Positions 31,773-42,306 of a stretch of DNA of 64,000 bases are shown piece after piece. Source of the DNA: Colias croceus (lineage: Eukaryota > Arthropoda > Insecta > Lepidoptera > Pieridae). The stretch lies in contig NC_059556.1 of assembly GCF_905220415.1 (NCBI RefSeq), positions 1,748,501-1,812,500 of the forward strand, read 5' to 3'. Position numbers and translations under genes: made by a program. Under the pieces are notes generated by a model. It was given only the letters and a program-made list of their open reading frames with translations. It did no database searches and had not been told where the DNA came from. Positions within the stretch are counted from its first letter, which is position 1; every line of letters begins with the position of its first letter.

Positions 31773-33172
31773 TAGATGGACGGGGAATTTGTCCATTGTC
31801 GATTAGTTCATCCAAATTTGGAATAGAACCATCGTTTATTGGTTCACTTTCTTTTCTTATTATACATATATTATGTAACACACAACATGCCAACATAACA
31901 CGAATAGATGTCATGAGTTGTAGTCTGATGCCCACAGCTAACACCGGAAATCTTCTCTTTAGGACTCCATATTGCCGCTCAACAACATTTCTTGTTTTGA
32001 TGTGAGCATCATTATATTTTTGCTGTCCTCGGGTAGCAGGATTAAGATAAGGAGTCAGAAGATGGCTCTGAAAATATAAATCATGACATTCTATGAAATT
32101 ATGCAGAAGTTTTATCAACATAATAAAAAAAAAATATTTGTTTCAGGTGGGGGCATCTCTTTACAAAATTTATTTGGTGTGCAGAATGAAAAGAAAGATT
32201 GATAAATATAATAAATTGACTTATCATACTTAAATAAAACCATTTCTTTTATTTTTACCTTTAATGGATATCCACTGTCTCCTAACAAATAATTTCCCCT
32301 GTATTCACCTGCTTCAAACTTATTATATGTACGACAGCCTTGGTAAATTGTAGCATCATGAGTTGATCCAGGCCAGCGGGCCACCACATTTGTTATCAAT
32401 AAATCTGCAGTACTTATTGTTTGCATATTGACAGACATGTAGCCTTTTCTATTTCGGAATAACTCAGCATCATCTCCTCCTAAAATTTACAATAAGTATG
32501 TAGATAGGGTAGGCTTAATATTAATCTAAATATTTACCCTAACTACTTCACAATGAAAAGTTACTCACCTGGTGATTGAATCTTTATATGTGTACAGTCT
32601 ATACATCCTAAAACATTTGGGAATCTAGCTATTCTGTAAAATTGTTGTTTAACTATTTGTTGTGCTTCTTCAGTGTCTGGAAAGTTTATGAACTCTCTTA
32701 GTAGACCCACTATAGCTTCAGACACCCTCTTTATAATTCGGCTGCAAGTAGAATTACTTATGCCATTTAGGTCCGCTATCGATAATAATTGATTCCCTGT
32801 CGCATAAAATCTAAGTGCACAAAGTAGCTGGTTAATAGGCGCTACAGATTTATTTCTGAAATTAAATGAAAAAACAATATAGATACGTAACAAAGGTTTA
32901 CGTTAATTTAGTCGTAAATATTGGTCAGTACTATATCAAATGCTGGCTTACCTGTCATCGTTGAATTCTAATAAATATTCTATTTTTTGCAATATAAATA
33001 AAACACTCTCTTTTGATAACCTATATCTTATGAAAAAATCTTTGTCATCATATTTATTAAAATCCTTTGATCGTTCACGGTAAATCCTCGGTCGCCGCAA
33101 AGTTCGGTTATTTAATAATTGTATATCTTCAATTGCTTCTAAATCTTCATATACATCGTCATCGCTATCCAT
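31705..33172 (-). CDS. HARBI1-type DDE transposase, 4 exons, 363 aa
   Basis: The catalytic enzyme of the Harbinger element. Exons: 33172-32952, 32855-32569, 32479-32259, 32067-31705, all with GT/AG borders in phase, giving 364 codons. The N-terminal helical region reads LRRPRIYRERSKDFNKYDDK and LLCALRFYATGNQLLSIADL; the catalytic triad is D160 (LGCIDCTHIK), D237 (LLGDSGYPLK) and E273 (VVERQYGVLK), with 35 residues between the last two. LACCVLHNICI follows as usual. The length is normal for HARBI1. No stops, frameshifts or missing catalytic residues are seen. Confidence 0.93.
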
Positions 33173-33396
33173 TTTTAATTCGTTAAATAGGAGTAATTTG
33201 TTGGAACACCAAAAACAACCAAATAATATCTGTCACTTAAACGTTAGGGGGTCGAATATTCACCCCCTAATGTTAAGGGGCTACCTAACGATCTAAGTGA
33301 CACTTATCTGTCGGTGAAAACAAATTTTACGTAAGGTATCCCTTAAATTCAACTAGGTGACACTTAAATTTTAAGGGTTACTGGTGAAATCGGGCA

Positions 33397-33660
33397 TCAT
33401 TCTCTTTGTCTAGTTGCTTTTCTTGACGGGACATAACTTTTTGTTGATGGTGGTGAAGATATTTTTCTTCTAATTTGAGCTTCTCATCATCTTTTGCATT
33501 CTCGTAGGCAACACATAGTTCACAGCGATCTTTTTTGGGTGTAAAAAATCCTAAATTAAACTCACTATTAAATATTTTCGCATACATAACGTAATTAGCA
33601 TAAGGTTCATTATTTTTAACACGGTCTTCTTTATAGTCACGATGTAAATCTGATATGGTC
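33397..33660 (-). pseudogene. DUF7869/Sola-like transposon protein, copy B, N-terminal part
   Basis: Reads DLHRDYKEDRVKNNEPYANY, VMYAKIFNSEFNLGFFTPKK, CELCVAYENAKDDEKLKLEE and MSRQEKQLDKEND, ending exactly at the Harbinger insertion. The CELC pair is a likely zinc site. Unlike copy A at 2.2-2.5 kb, this stretch has no stops. The continuation is at 29059-29972. Confidence 0.65.
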
Positions 33661-33689
33661 TTTCAACCCTCAATAAAGCACATATTATG

Positions 33690-33930
33690 TGCTTAATAAC
33701 CACACGACTCCATGTCTTCTATAACGTCTCTGAAACCACGGTCACAAATAAAAACATCGTTCGTATAAAAATAATAATGAAACGGGTTTTCTTCGTTCTC
33801 GTTAGTTCGTAACTAATTAGTTCTCGCATTATGGTGGCATCAGATGTTGTTGCTGCGTGAGGACCAGTAACATCTATTATGTAGCCATCACAGCATACGA
33901 TAAGAAATTGTTTTAACAGGTTAGCGTATT
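33690..33930 (-). pseudogene. ISL2EU/IS4-like transposase, N-terminal half of catalytic domain
   Basis: Minus strand: KYANLLKQFLIVCCDGYIID, VTGPHAATTSDATIMRELI, then, allowing frame changes, DVFICDRGFRDVIEDMESC. CCDGYIxDVxGPxxATTSDxxIM and DRGFRDV are the first and second Asp regions of the family. The next part of the protein is at 28629-28738, so copy B of the Sola-like element appears to have landed inside this gene. A TAG lies upstream of KYANLL. Confidence 0.55.
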
Positions 33931-33954
33931 TGTGCTAGTGACGTTGCTAGACTT

Positions 33955-34197
33955 TTATTTTTTACGGTGAACCGTTTGAAGAAATAGTCTTTTATTTTTT
34001 TTAATTGCCTTTTGTTGATTAATCATTCTCCCACAATATCTCATATATTTATTTAATGATTCTTCTAAGTGTTTAACAGCTTCGCTTGGTTTTGTTACTA
34101 TTTTCTCCGTCTTAACCAGCCTGATAATTTTTTCTGATCCATTTTTTAGTAAATTTTCAGTCTTAGAACTCCAGGTCCAATACAAAAAATCTATATT
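33955..34197 (-). pseudogene. DUF7869/Sola-like protein fragment, 3' side of RTE insertion
   Basis: Reads NNIDFLYWTWSSKTENLLKN, KIIRLVKTEKIVTKPSEAVK, HLEESLNKYMRYCGRMINQQ. The same gene continues at 34965-35200 beyond an RTE LINE; one copy of the 11-bp target gives IKYLVYDNNIDFLYWTWSS in frame. The family is inferred from the order of a Cys cluster followed by a WTT-like segment, as in related transposon proteins. Confidence 0.45.
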
Positions 34198-34208
34198 ATT
34201 GTCATATA

Positions 34209-34953
34209 TAATAATAATAATAAAAGCCTTTATTTATTCCTTTTCTTATATATCTAATTACATAATTTATTTTTGTTAGTATGGTTAGTATTTACATTAT
34301 TCTTATTTCTATTACAATTCTATTTTTAAATATTAAATGTGTTAGTAAATTTAAACAGTATGCAATTAAATATATTATAAAGGACCGCTTTTTGCGGTAA
34401 AAGCCTCCTCCAATTTTTTCCACTCATCTCTGTTTTTACTCGTGTCCATGCACGCAGGGCACCTGCGTGATTTTTCAAATCATCACTCCATCGTGTACTT
34501 GGTCTCCTTCTTTTCCGCTTTCTATAATAAGGTGTCCAATTAAGAACTGTGTGTGACCATCTGTCATCTCTCAATCTGCACAGGTGACCTGCCCACTTCC
34601 ACTTCATTTTACAGACATACATTGCTACATCTCGAGCATTCGTTCTTTTTCTTATAACAGTATGTCTTATTCTATCTCTCAGTTTAATATTCATAAAGCT
34701 TCGTTCCATACCTCTTTGACAGATGCTAATTCTATTCAGATGTTTTTTTGTTTAAGAGTCCATGTTTGGCATGCATATGTAAGACATGGTGTTAGACATA
34801 TATCCATCGCTTTAGCTTTTAATGGGATTGGTAACTGACCTTTGAAAATTTCTTTCATAGCCCAATATTTGTTCCATGGTTGTTTGACTCTTCTTTCAAT
34901 TTCTTTTTCGTTGCATAATTTAAATGATATGAGATGTCCAAGATAGATATAGT
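34209..34953 (-). mobile_element. RTE-type LINE, 5'-truncated, with 11-bp target duplication
   Basis: Flanked by ATTGTCATATA on both sides (34198-34208 and 34954-34964). The 3' end (left) has a TAA/ATA-rich tail. The readable protein is the RT C-terminus: ISICQRGMERSFMNIKLRDR, MKWKWAGHLCRLRDDRWSHT, RKRRRPSTRWSDDLKNHAGA, typical of RTE-clade LINEs in insects. A frameshift lies near 34720. Only about 745 bp remain, so it was truncated on insertion. Confidence 0.85.
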
Positions 34954-34964
34954 ATTGTCATATA

Positions 34965-35200
34965 CTAAATACTTTATATCTCTAAATTTACATCCAGCAC
35001 AATCTCGAAATAGACATTTAGCATTATCGGTGCAGCAAATGGTTTATTTATATACCTTATATTTGTGCAGTGCAGATACCAAAAGCTTAAAATTTTCGTG
35101 TATGTCACACAGACACGTTTCTTTAGGTCGCTTGGAGGCTGGTATAATCCAGAATGGCCTAAATGGACAAAATGCGGCAAAACTCAAAGGGAATGATTTG
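34965..35200 (-). pseudogene. DUF7869/Sola-like protein fragment, 5' side of RTE insertion
   Basis: Reads MPHFVHLGHSGLYQPPSDLK, RVCVTYTKILSFWYLHCTN and, in a shifted frame, AKCLFRDCAGCKFRDIKYLV. The CxxxxDCAGC cluster looks like a small zinc site. It joins 33955-34197 across the RTE insertion. Confidence 0.4.
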
Positions 35201-35329
35201 GAGTATATCAATTTTTTATGAAGGTTGTCAAGAGAATCGTTTTAATAACGTTTTTGGTTTTGACACTATTTTCCACACCATTTGTCGCTCATTAAATAGC
35301 TTGCAAATTCATCTCAAATTATATTTGTG

Positions 35330-35560
35330 CTGTCATCTCTTCATCTTGAAGTTGTAATGAGTGAAATTCATCATCAGTTATTGCCAATTTATCCTTTTGC
35401 CGAAAACCATCTCGATCTGCAACAAAATTGTGTAGGACACAACATGCCTTATATTATAGGACACGTCTATCGGTCTGTGAAAAATGCGCCATTAATTCGC
35501 CATAATCCCAAAAGCGCATTCGACATATCTTCAGGCTCTGCCGAGACAATAATTATTGTA
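35330..35560 (-). pseudogene. HARBI1-like transposase, C-terminal fragment
   Basis: Minus strand reads KACCVLHNFVADRDGFRQKD followed by KLAITDDEFHSLQLQDEEMT. This is the conserved KAxCVLHNF helix and acidic tail of HARBI1. A TAA and frame changes precede it. Only the last exon is recognisable. Confidence 0.55.
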
Positions 35561-35919
35561 AATATTTTGTTTAATAGTGGGTACACACGTACGCACATGC
35601 TCGTTAAACTTGCTCGATCTCGAGCAAGTACGAACGTGTTTACCATGCAAGTCTCAAGACAAATGCTCGAAGCCAACCATTTCAATCCAACAACTTCGAT
35701 TCGAGCAAGATTCAAACCTCCATAATTTTTACTCGATGTTCGAAGCAATCTTGTTTGTACGTGTAGCTGCGACTTCGAGCATGTAAGTCTTGAGCGAGTG
35801 ATTAATCGAAATGGTTGTGCGTACGCAGCTGAAATGTCGGACTTTCGAGCGTTTACTCGTGATTTTGTGGAAAATTAATAAACATGTATCGAGAAGAAGA
35901 GTGTTTATGGAAAACAATG

Positions 35920-38900
35920 CCGTAAAGTGGGGTATTTTGGAAACCATGGGGTTAATTAAAACTTCAGAAATAAAATATTTAAGAACTGATATTTTATTTT
36001 TTTCTACCAATAGAATATTATTTTATCATCTGGCAACACTAATACTAAAGCAGTAGTACGAGACAAAATTTTGAGGTTATAAACGCATTGCGTGTGTCGC
36101 AAAATGATTGTTTAAAAAAAGTAAAAAATTGTGCTAAATTTATGGGTGTCTTACTTTTGTTTATTTACAACAAAATTTTGGAGGTAAGTTGAATATAATA
36201 TTTGTCATTTATCATGTGTTTTGTTGTGATTTCAATGCTTATTGCCGGCTTTTTCTGAAGAGGTTATAAACACTTTATTTTTTATCTTTTTCTAAATGGG
36301 GCTTTTTGAAACAGTTTTGAGGCTATTTGAAACGAAATTCCAAATAGCCCCTTCTATGTCTGGTTATTATTTTACTCGGAGTATGAATGATGTACCAAAT
36401 AGCCCCTAGTACCAAGTAGTACATTTTTTTTGTATTTAAGGGTATGTTGACTGCATTTTTGTTTCAGTTTTAAAACCATGGTTCGAACATACACTAGAAA
36501 ATATTCAAATATAAGAAATGGAAAGTCACATTTACCGTATCAGAACTACCAACCGGAAAACTTACAAGCCGCCATCAATAGTGTAAAAGAAGGAAGAATG
36601 AGTCTTACAGATGCAGCGAATACGTACGGTGTGCCAAAGAGTACCCTGAGTAGAAAAACTAGGAATATCAACTGCTCGCAAGAGAAGGCTGGTCATCCGA
36701 CCTTATTTTCACCTGAAGAGGAGAGAATTTTCGTTAAATTTATTTTAGTAGTAGGCGAGTGGGGCTTTCCATTTGATTCGACTGATCTCCGTATTTTTGC
36801 CCAGAAATACCTTAATAAGATTGGTAAAAAAGTATATGGGCTTAAAGACAATATGCCCGGGGTGGATTGGGCCCGTAATTTTCTTTTAAGATATAAGTCA
36901 CAAATTTCAAATCGCAAATCTGCAAATATTTCTAGTGATTGAGCAAGATTTACGCCACAAGATATAGATGCCTTTTTTGAAAATTATGCAAAAATAGTTG
37001 AAGGTGTTGCTGAAGATTGTATAATTAACTATGACGAAACTAATTTGACGGATGACCCCGGAAATAAAAATTATATATATAAAAGAGGGTGCAAATATCC
37101 AGAGCGAATCTTTAACACCTCAAAAACGGCAATTTCACTTATGTTTTCTGGCACTGCATCAGGGCATCTGTTACCTATGTACGTTGTTTATAAATCCGAA
37201 AATCTTTGGGACACATGGATGGAGGCAGGACCAGAGGGCACAAGATATAATCGCTCAAAAAGTGGGTGGTTCGATTCTGTATGCTTTGAAGATTGGTTTA
37301 ATACTATTATTGTCCCATATGTGCGAAATAAGCCCGGTCCAAAGGTGTTAATTGGTGATAATTTATCATCGCACTTTTCAGAAAGCGTGTTAAAGACTTG
37401 TGAAGAATTAAATATTGCATTTGTGTGCCTACCACCTAAAACAACTCATCTACTTCAACCCTTGGACGTCGCGTTTTTCGCCCCATTGAAGGCTTATTGG
37501 AGAGACGTTCTCACTAAATGGAAACTGACTGAGGGAAGAAAACATAAAACATTAATAAAAAGTGCATTTCCTAAACTATTATGTAAATTAAAAAACAAAC
37601 TAATTGAAAATGATGTCGAATCTATCAATTTAAAAGCTGGTTTCAATAAGTCCGGACTGTACCCTGTTGATCCTAATAGACCTAAATCTAGATTACCTCA
37701 ATCCCAGACATCCAATTCTGAAACAGAAATAGAGAGTACTGCGTCTTCGGTGATACGCGATATCTTAATGGATATGAGATGTCCTGAGGTTCCAGAGGGA
37801 GTAAGGAGGAAAAAAAGATTTGTTGTTGAACCGGGTAAGAGCGTAACTGCAGAAGATTTAGTCAAATGTCAGCAAAAAAAAGACTCTAGAACAAAGCGGT
37901 CGGGAAAAAACAATAAGTCTACTTCCAAAGTAGTATTAGATCCAATTGACCCCGTTCCTGGTCCTTCTGGACTACACCAAACAAACAACATATTAGAAAC
38001 TTATGACAGTGACACTTCCAAATCTTCGTATGAACAAAGTACTCATACTGTAATGCCTGTATTACTGCAAACAAAAGACTACAATGGTAAGGGTAAAGGT
38101 ATCGGAAAGAAAACGAAACCTTGTGAAACATTGATTAATAAGAAAAAGCAAAGTGAGAATTCAATAGAAATATGTGAGGATGATAATATAGGTGTGCCAG
38201 TGCAAGAAAGTGACAATCCTGGTGAAGAAAATCTGGTCTTTTTGTCAAACCTTTCCAAAACAGATGAACAGAATCAATCTTTTTCTACCTATCAGACTTT
38301 ACCAAAATGCTTACAATCCAGTCATGATAATCAACCTACAAAAAAAAACTCAAAAAATAAATATCATTTCCGATGAAAAAGTCAGCTTTGAAGAATTTTT
38401 ACTTAAAAGAGTATGCCAGGATAAGAAGGAAAATACTACGGCAAAAAAGAAGCGAGTGGCTAAAAGAGCAGAAGTTATTACTGTATCTACAAGTAAAATA
38501 AAAGAAAAATCTTTCGGAATTACCAGAAAAGACCTTATCAATAATACCATAACTAAAATTTCGAATAAAAAACGGGTAAGAAAATCAAAGGATTCATCTA
38601 CAAGCAATTCAGATAGTGATATTATGAGTACCCACAGTGACTCTGATATATGCGAGTATGCTACCGACACAACCATTGTTGCCAACTCAATTTCTAAGGC
38701 CGATGAAACATATTTAGCTGGTAATAAGACTGATATAGATAATGCAACTAAAGAGACTGACTTACAGAATAATACTGAAAAAGTAGTTTTAAGTGAAATA
38801 ACAAATATAAGAGAAAATTATAGAGATAACAATGAAGACGAGTTGTTTTTAGATCAACCAAATGAAGATCCTTCATATTGCATTAATGATTTTGTTTTGG

Positions 38901-40191
38901 TGCGTTACCTTAGTAGAAAAAATTGGACATATTATGTTGGTATTGTTCAAGAAATTACCAAGGACATTAACGGGCAACACAAATATACAATACTCTTTTA
39001 CAAAACTGTAAAAAAACCTGTTCTGTTATTTCGCAAGACAAGATTAATTGATCGTGATATAGTTGACAATGTTTCTATTGTAAAACAAATTTCATTAAAA
39101 GAATCACCAAACAATTGTAATGACCTATTGCTTGCTGAAGAGGGTGATATGATATATTTTATTTAAAATATATCACATCACCCTATTCAGTTCGTCTATC
39201 CAATTGTTCATTGTGTTGCATATTTTTAATGTGCCGACATAACTAAGCACCTATTTAATAATGCATCAAAGAGATTATATGCATATTGTTTTTAAAAAAT
39301 GTTTACTGGTTAATGTTTCTAAGATCCTTTTTATTTTTGAGAATTTTATTACGAGATTCTAATTTTGTGATAACTTTAGTCTTTACACATTAATTTTATT
39401 AAATTGAGGCTAGATTGAATTGCCAAAAATTGTTTTTATGTTCCGAAGTTTTCTATCGTTTTGTCAAGTGGGTTAGTGAGGTCTAACGACCCTACGCCCG
39501 CTATTTTCTAAGTTTTTAAACCGCCTCAAAAACCACGTCAGGCTATTTAGCGACCAGGACCAACGGTTTATACGTGCCTATATGTTTATGTTTGATTTTC
39601 GTTAAATATTTTTTCATTGTCCTAAGAAAATCTTTCCGTAAGGTTATGTTTTCAGTTAATAAAAATATATTATAAAAGTACTGATTTTTTTATTTTTTGT
39701 GTTGACTTCCCCTTAAATTATTCCAAATATATCCTACATTTGCCAACTAAAGTTCCAACGAATGACTATACTAATTCCAAATATCCCCAAATATAGTGGC
39801 ACTCTATTCATATGGTAAACTTTCATTCGGAAAGTAACTGGATTGTAACAACGTAAAAGAACAAGAGCTCTATTATTTTAAAAGGTCATTTACCGTATCG
39901 TAATTCCGAATATCGCTTAACTTGCTCAAATCAAAAGTTTCCAAAATCTTTTGAAACAAAAGAACAATCTGTATCAAATTCCAAAAAATCCCCATGTTGC
40001 GATAATTGGAACAGCACTTTTAAAAAATAATATCTTTGGTATTTTAATCCTTATAGGGTTGGCAGTGCTAGCCAGTGGTATATCACTGTAGAATCTGTCA
40101 AAAACAAATATCAAAATAGGATTAGATGTACATACTTCGTTACAATATATTTTTTTCGATAAATTTTGTACCAAATAACCCCACTTTACGG
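35920..40191 (+). mobile_element. pogo-type Tc1/mariner element, about 4.3 kb
   Basis: Ends are inverted: CCGTAAAGTGGGGTATTTGG-like at 35920 and its complement (CCAAATAACCCCACTTTACG, then G) at 40172-40191. Several CCAAATAGCCCC-type repeats lie just inside both ends (about 36348, 36398, 39778). It encloses one long plus-strand transposase gene. The exact target dinucleotide could not be fixed. Confidence 0.75.
36478..39166 (+). pseudogene. pogo/Tigger-like DDD transposase with one stop and one frameshift
   Basis: The N-terminus has a psq/CENP-B-type helix-turn-helix (LQAAINSVKEGRMSLTDAAN, VPKSTLSRK) and a second DNA-binding domain (EERIFVKFILVVGEWGFPFD). The catalytic domain shows NYDETNLTD, LIGDNLSSHFS and LLQPLDVAFFAPLK, the DDD triad of pogo transposases. 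A TGA at 36940-36942 replaces what is probably CGA. A slip in the A-run near 38340 shifts the frame for the last 270 residues. The C-terminus is long and Lys/Ser-rich and ends in a small domain (INDFVLVRYLSRKNWTYYVG). With two point lesions in about 2.7 kb, this is a recently lost gene. Confidence 0.88.
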
Positions 40192-40454
40192 TGTTAAAAG
40201 AGTACAGCGACAAGGGTAAAAGGCAAGGGCAAAAAATTGATGATTCTAAAAGGAGTGAGAAAGGCACAGCTGAGGTGTATGAGCCTCGGTTGTGGTATTT
40301 CTCAAAAATAATTTATTACGTTATGCCAATAGTCGTAGAACAAATGTTGTTACTTATGATGTTAGCTATCTTGTCCTGCGAGGTTGCTGGTGTTTTACAA
40401 GTAGCCCTGTATAATGTTAATTTTTCGTCATGTGTTTTAATTAAATACGAATAA
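40191..40454 (+). pseudogene. Possible MADF-like C-terminal fragment
   Basis: An open stretch begins KEYSDKGKRQGQKIDDSKRS then EKGTAEVYEPRLWYFSK. It resembles the end of a MADF domain (KSGxGxxEVYxPxLWYF). The rest is hydrophobic and does not match, so a frameshift or chance is possible. Confidence 0.25.
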
Positions 40455-40520
40455 AACTATTGTGTAGCATTCTTGCGTTTTATTTATTTATTTATTTTTA
40501 TATACTATATAATAATACAA

Positions 40521-40699
40521 TCCATACTAATATTAGAAATGCGAAAGTAACTCTGTCTGTCTGTTACTCAATCACGCCTAAACTACTGAACCAATTTGCA
40601 TGAAATTTGGTATGGAGATATTTTGATACCCGAGGAAGGACATAGGATACTTTTTATTGCGAAATATGTACCACGGGCGAAGCTGGGGCGGACCGCTAG
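40521..40699 (+). mobile_element. Short non-autonomous Helitron
   Basis: Starts TCCATACTAATATTAGAAAT after A and ends GGGGCGGACCGCTAG before T, as expected for insertion between A and T with a TC start and CTAG end. The interior (GCGAAAGTAACTCTGTCTGT ... GAACCAATTTGCATGAAATT) is a familiar lepidopteran repeat. About 179 bp, non-coding. Confidence 0.75.
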
Positions 40700-41200
40700 T
40701 TCATTATAAATTAAATTAAACTGGCGCAAACATAATCTCTTTAGAGATTTACCGCGCGCCAGCGCCGTCGACATAAGAAAAAAATTAAGATTCGATAACA
40801 TTGACAATCAATAATACAAATCAGTTATAACATACATTCATTCACAAAACTAACAAAAATATCCCGCAACATCTAAGTACATCTTTTATTTCATTATCAT
40901 AAGAAATAACAATTATGGGTAGAAATAAAAAATAATCTACGTCTTATCGCAGCTGCGGTCTGCACTCTGCACCCACAGGGTGTTGATTTTCGCTTACAGG
41001 ATTAATTAATTGTTAAATTGAAAGACATTTTTTTACACAATTATATTTCTTCCGGGCCTTTGAATAAAGTCTATTTCAGCGAGAACCTAACATGGGACAC
41101 CAAGCGGTATGACACGACATGTGTAGATTAGTTCAAAATGTCCAATGGACGGAATGATATTTACGATATTTTTCGCATAAAAAGGTAAAAAAATATGACT
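40700..41200. other. No gene recognised
   Basis: Spacer between the Helitron and the Mutator-like fragment. No protein motif, TIR or tandem repeat was seen. Confidence 0.4.
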
Positions 41201-41204
41201 TTTC

Positions 41205-41917
41205 ACTCAGTCTTAACTTTTTTGAACATACATTTTTGGTCATTCTCCTTTATATCTCTGTGCAATTTTGCAACACTGCCTGGCTGCCTATTTTCGTGAT
41301 AAAACTTAATTGCAGAGCAAATGTATTTTCTCGCAGAAAGAATTATTTCAGTGGTGACGAGTTTTTTTTGTTTAGCGTCCAATCGTAAGTCAGTTTTAAG
41401 TTGTTGTAGCTTATTGCATAAATTCCTTAATATGTGATTTCGGCAACTGATTTTCTCTATAGTTATATTTCTCTATAGTTTTTGTAACATTTGTGTTTCT
41501 GGCAGTTTCACCTCGTTTTACAAATACAGCAGTATTTATTTTTTACAGCATAAAAGAGTACCTTTCCAAAACGTCTCCTTACAATAGATGCAGGAATATA
41601 TAATATCATAGTGCAGCGTAGTTAGATTTATAGGACCTTTTGCACCAACAACCGTCTACAATAACATCTATTTCAGCTATTCCTTCCTTGGCAACTCGTC
41701 CTTCGCCTATTTCTGCTAGTCTTTCTTCTTCTCCTGCTTTCTTCATTTCTTCCCAAGCCGTCTCTTCCCACTCTTGACAAACCTCATCATGGGATTTTTC
41801 ATACAGGTAAGACGTAATATTTGGCAAATCTAAAGCAGCTGTAATGTGCTGTATCTTTGCATACCCACACCCAGCAACCATTGCTCTTATAACTATATTT
41901 TTATATAGCAATTGCAT
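41205..41917 (-). pseudogene. Mutator-like (MULE) transposase fragment
   Basis: Begins with 103 open residues: YKNIVIRAMVAGCGYAKIQH, ALDLPNITSYLYEK, ETAWEEMKKAGEEERLAEIG, GIAEIDVIVDGCWCKRSYKS (candidate Asp in VDGCW). After stops and frame changes it continues RRFGKVLFYAVKNKYCCICK and, near 41460-41205, ISCRNHILRNLCNKLQQLKT then RKYICSAIKFYHENRQPGSV. This order matches arthropod Mutator-like transposase domains (xDGxWxKRSY, CCIC, NHxLRNxCxKL). The second stretch has no Met and is easily missed. Several stops; no terminal repeats found. Confidence 0.7.
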
Positions 41918-42010
41918 TTAAGGAAGAAAGACTGTATAACCCTTTATAAGGCAGAGGAAACTAGAAGTGATAGCAACATGTACATAATAAGAGGTTGAAA
42001 TTAATGTTAT

Positions 42011-42306
42011 TAGCTGTGTTTTACCTGAAATAAAACACATATTAAATACTTACCTATATTTGAAGCTTACTTATTGAGAAGGTACCTAGCTTTTTCCGCC
42101 TATTTTCCCTCTCTTTCTCGTTGTATATATGCTATCTCTCTCGCACACGGCACACCTCTCACCAGGTGGCGCGGCCGGCGCACGATAATGTGCAGGCGCT
42201 AGATCTTCTTCATTGAGTCGAAATACTCAACAGGTGGACGTTAAGTGTAAGCTTCAAATATAGGTAAGTATTTAATATGTGTTTTATTTCAGGTAAAACA
42301 CAGCTA
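42011..42306. mobile_element. Fold-back MITE with perfect 60-bp arms
   Basis: Bases from 42011 (TAGCTGTGTTTTACCTGAAA...) and up to 42306 are reverse complements for about 60 bp, ending at GAAGCTTAC / GTAAGCTTC. The roughly 175-bp loop (GAGAAGGTACCTAGC ... AGATCTTCTTCATTG) is the reverse complement of 47445-47580, the right end of the large inverted-repeat element next door. No coding sequence. Confidence 0.75.

Larger units (their letters stand above)
29976..33396. mobile_element. PIF/Harbinger transposon, apparently intact and autonomous
   Basis: 3421 bp with inverted ends TGCCCGATTTCACCAGTAAC (identical for 22 bp), flanked by a 3-bp TCA duplication (29973-29975, 33397-33399). Subterminal zones carry repeats such as CTAAGTGACA and TTAAGGGA. 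Inside are the two genes expected of the superfamily, facing each other: a Myb/SANT-like DNA-binding protein on plus (30496-31772) and a HARBI1 DDE transposase on minus (31705-33172). Both are open after splicing. The insertion splits a DUF7869/Sola-like gene; one TCA copy restores ENDSNKDIVAVYDL across the junction. Confidence 0.93.

Noticed and set aside
28740..33704. Defined ends and target duplication (CACAC) for Sola-like copy B
   Set aside because: CACAC flanks both sides of the presumed insertion in the ISL2EU-like gene, but the inner ends are not inverted repeats of each other, so the boundaries remain unproven.
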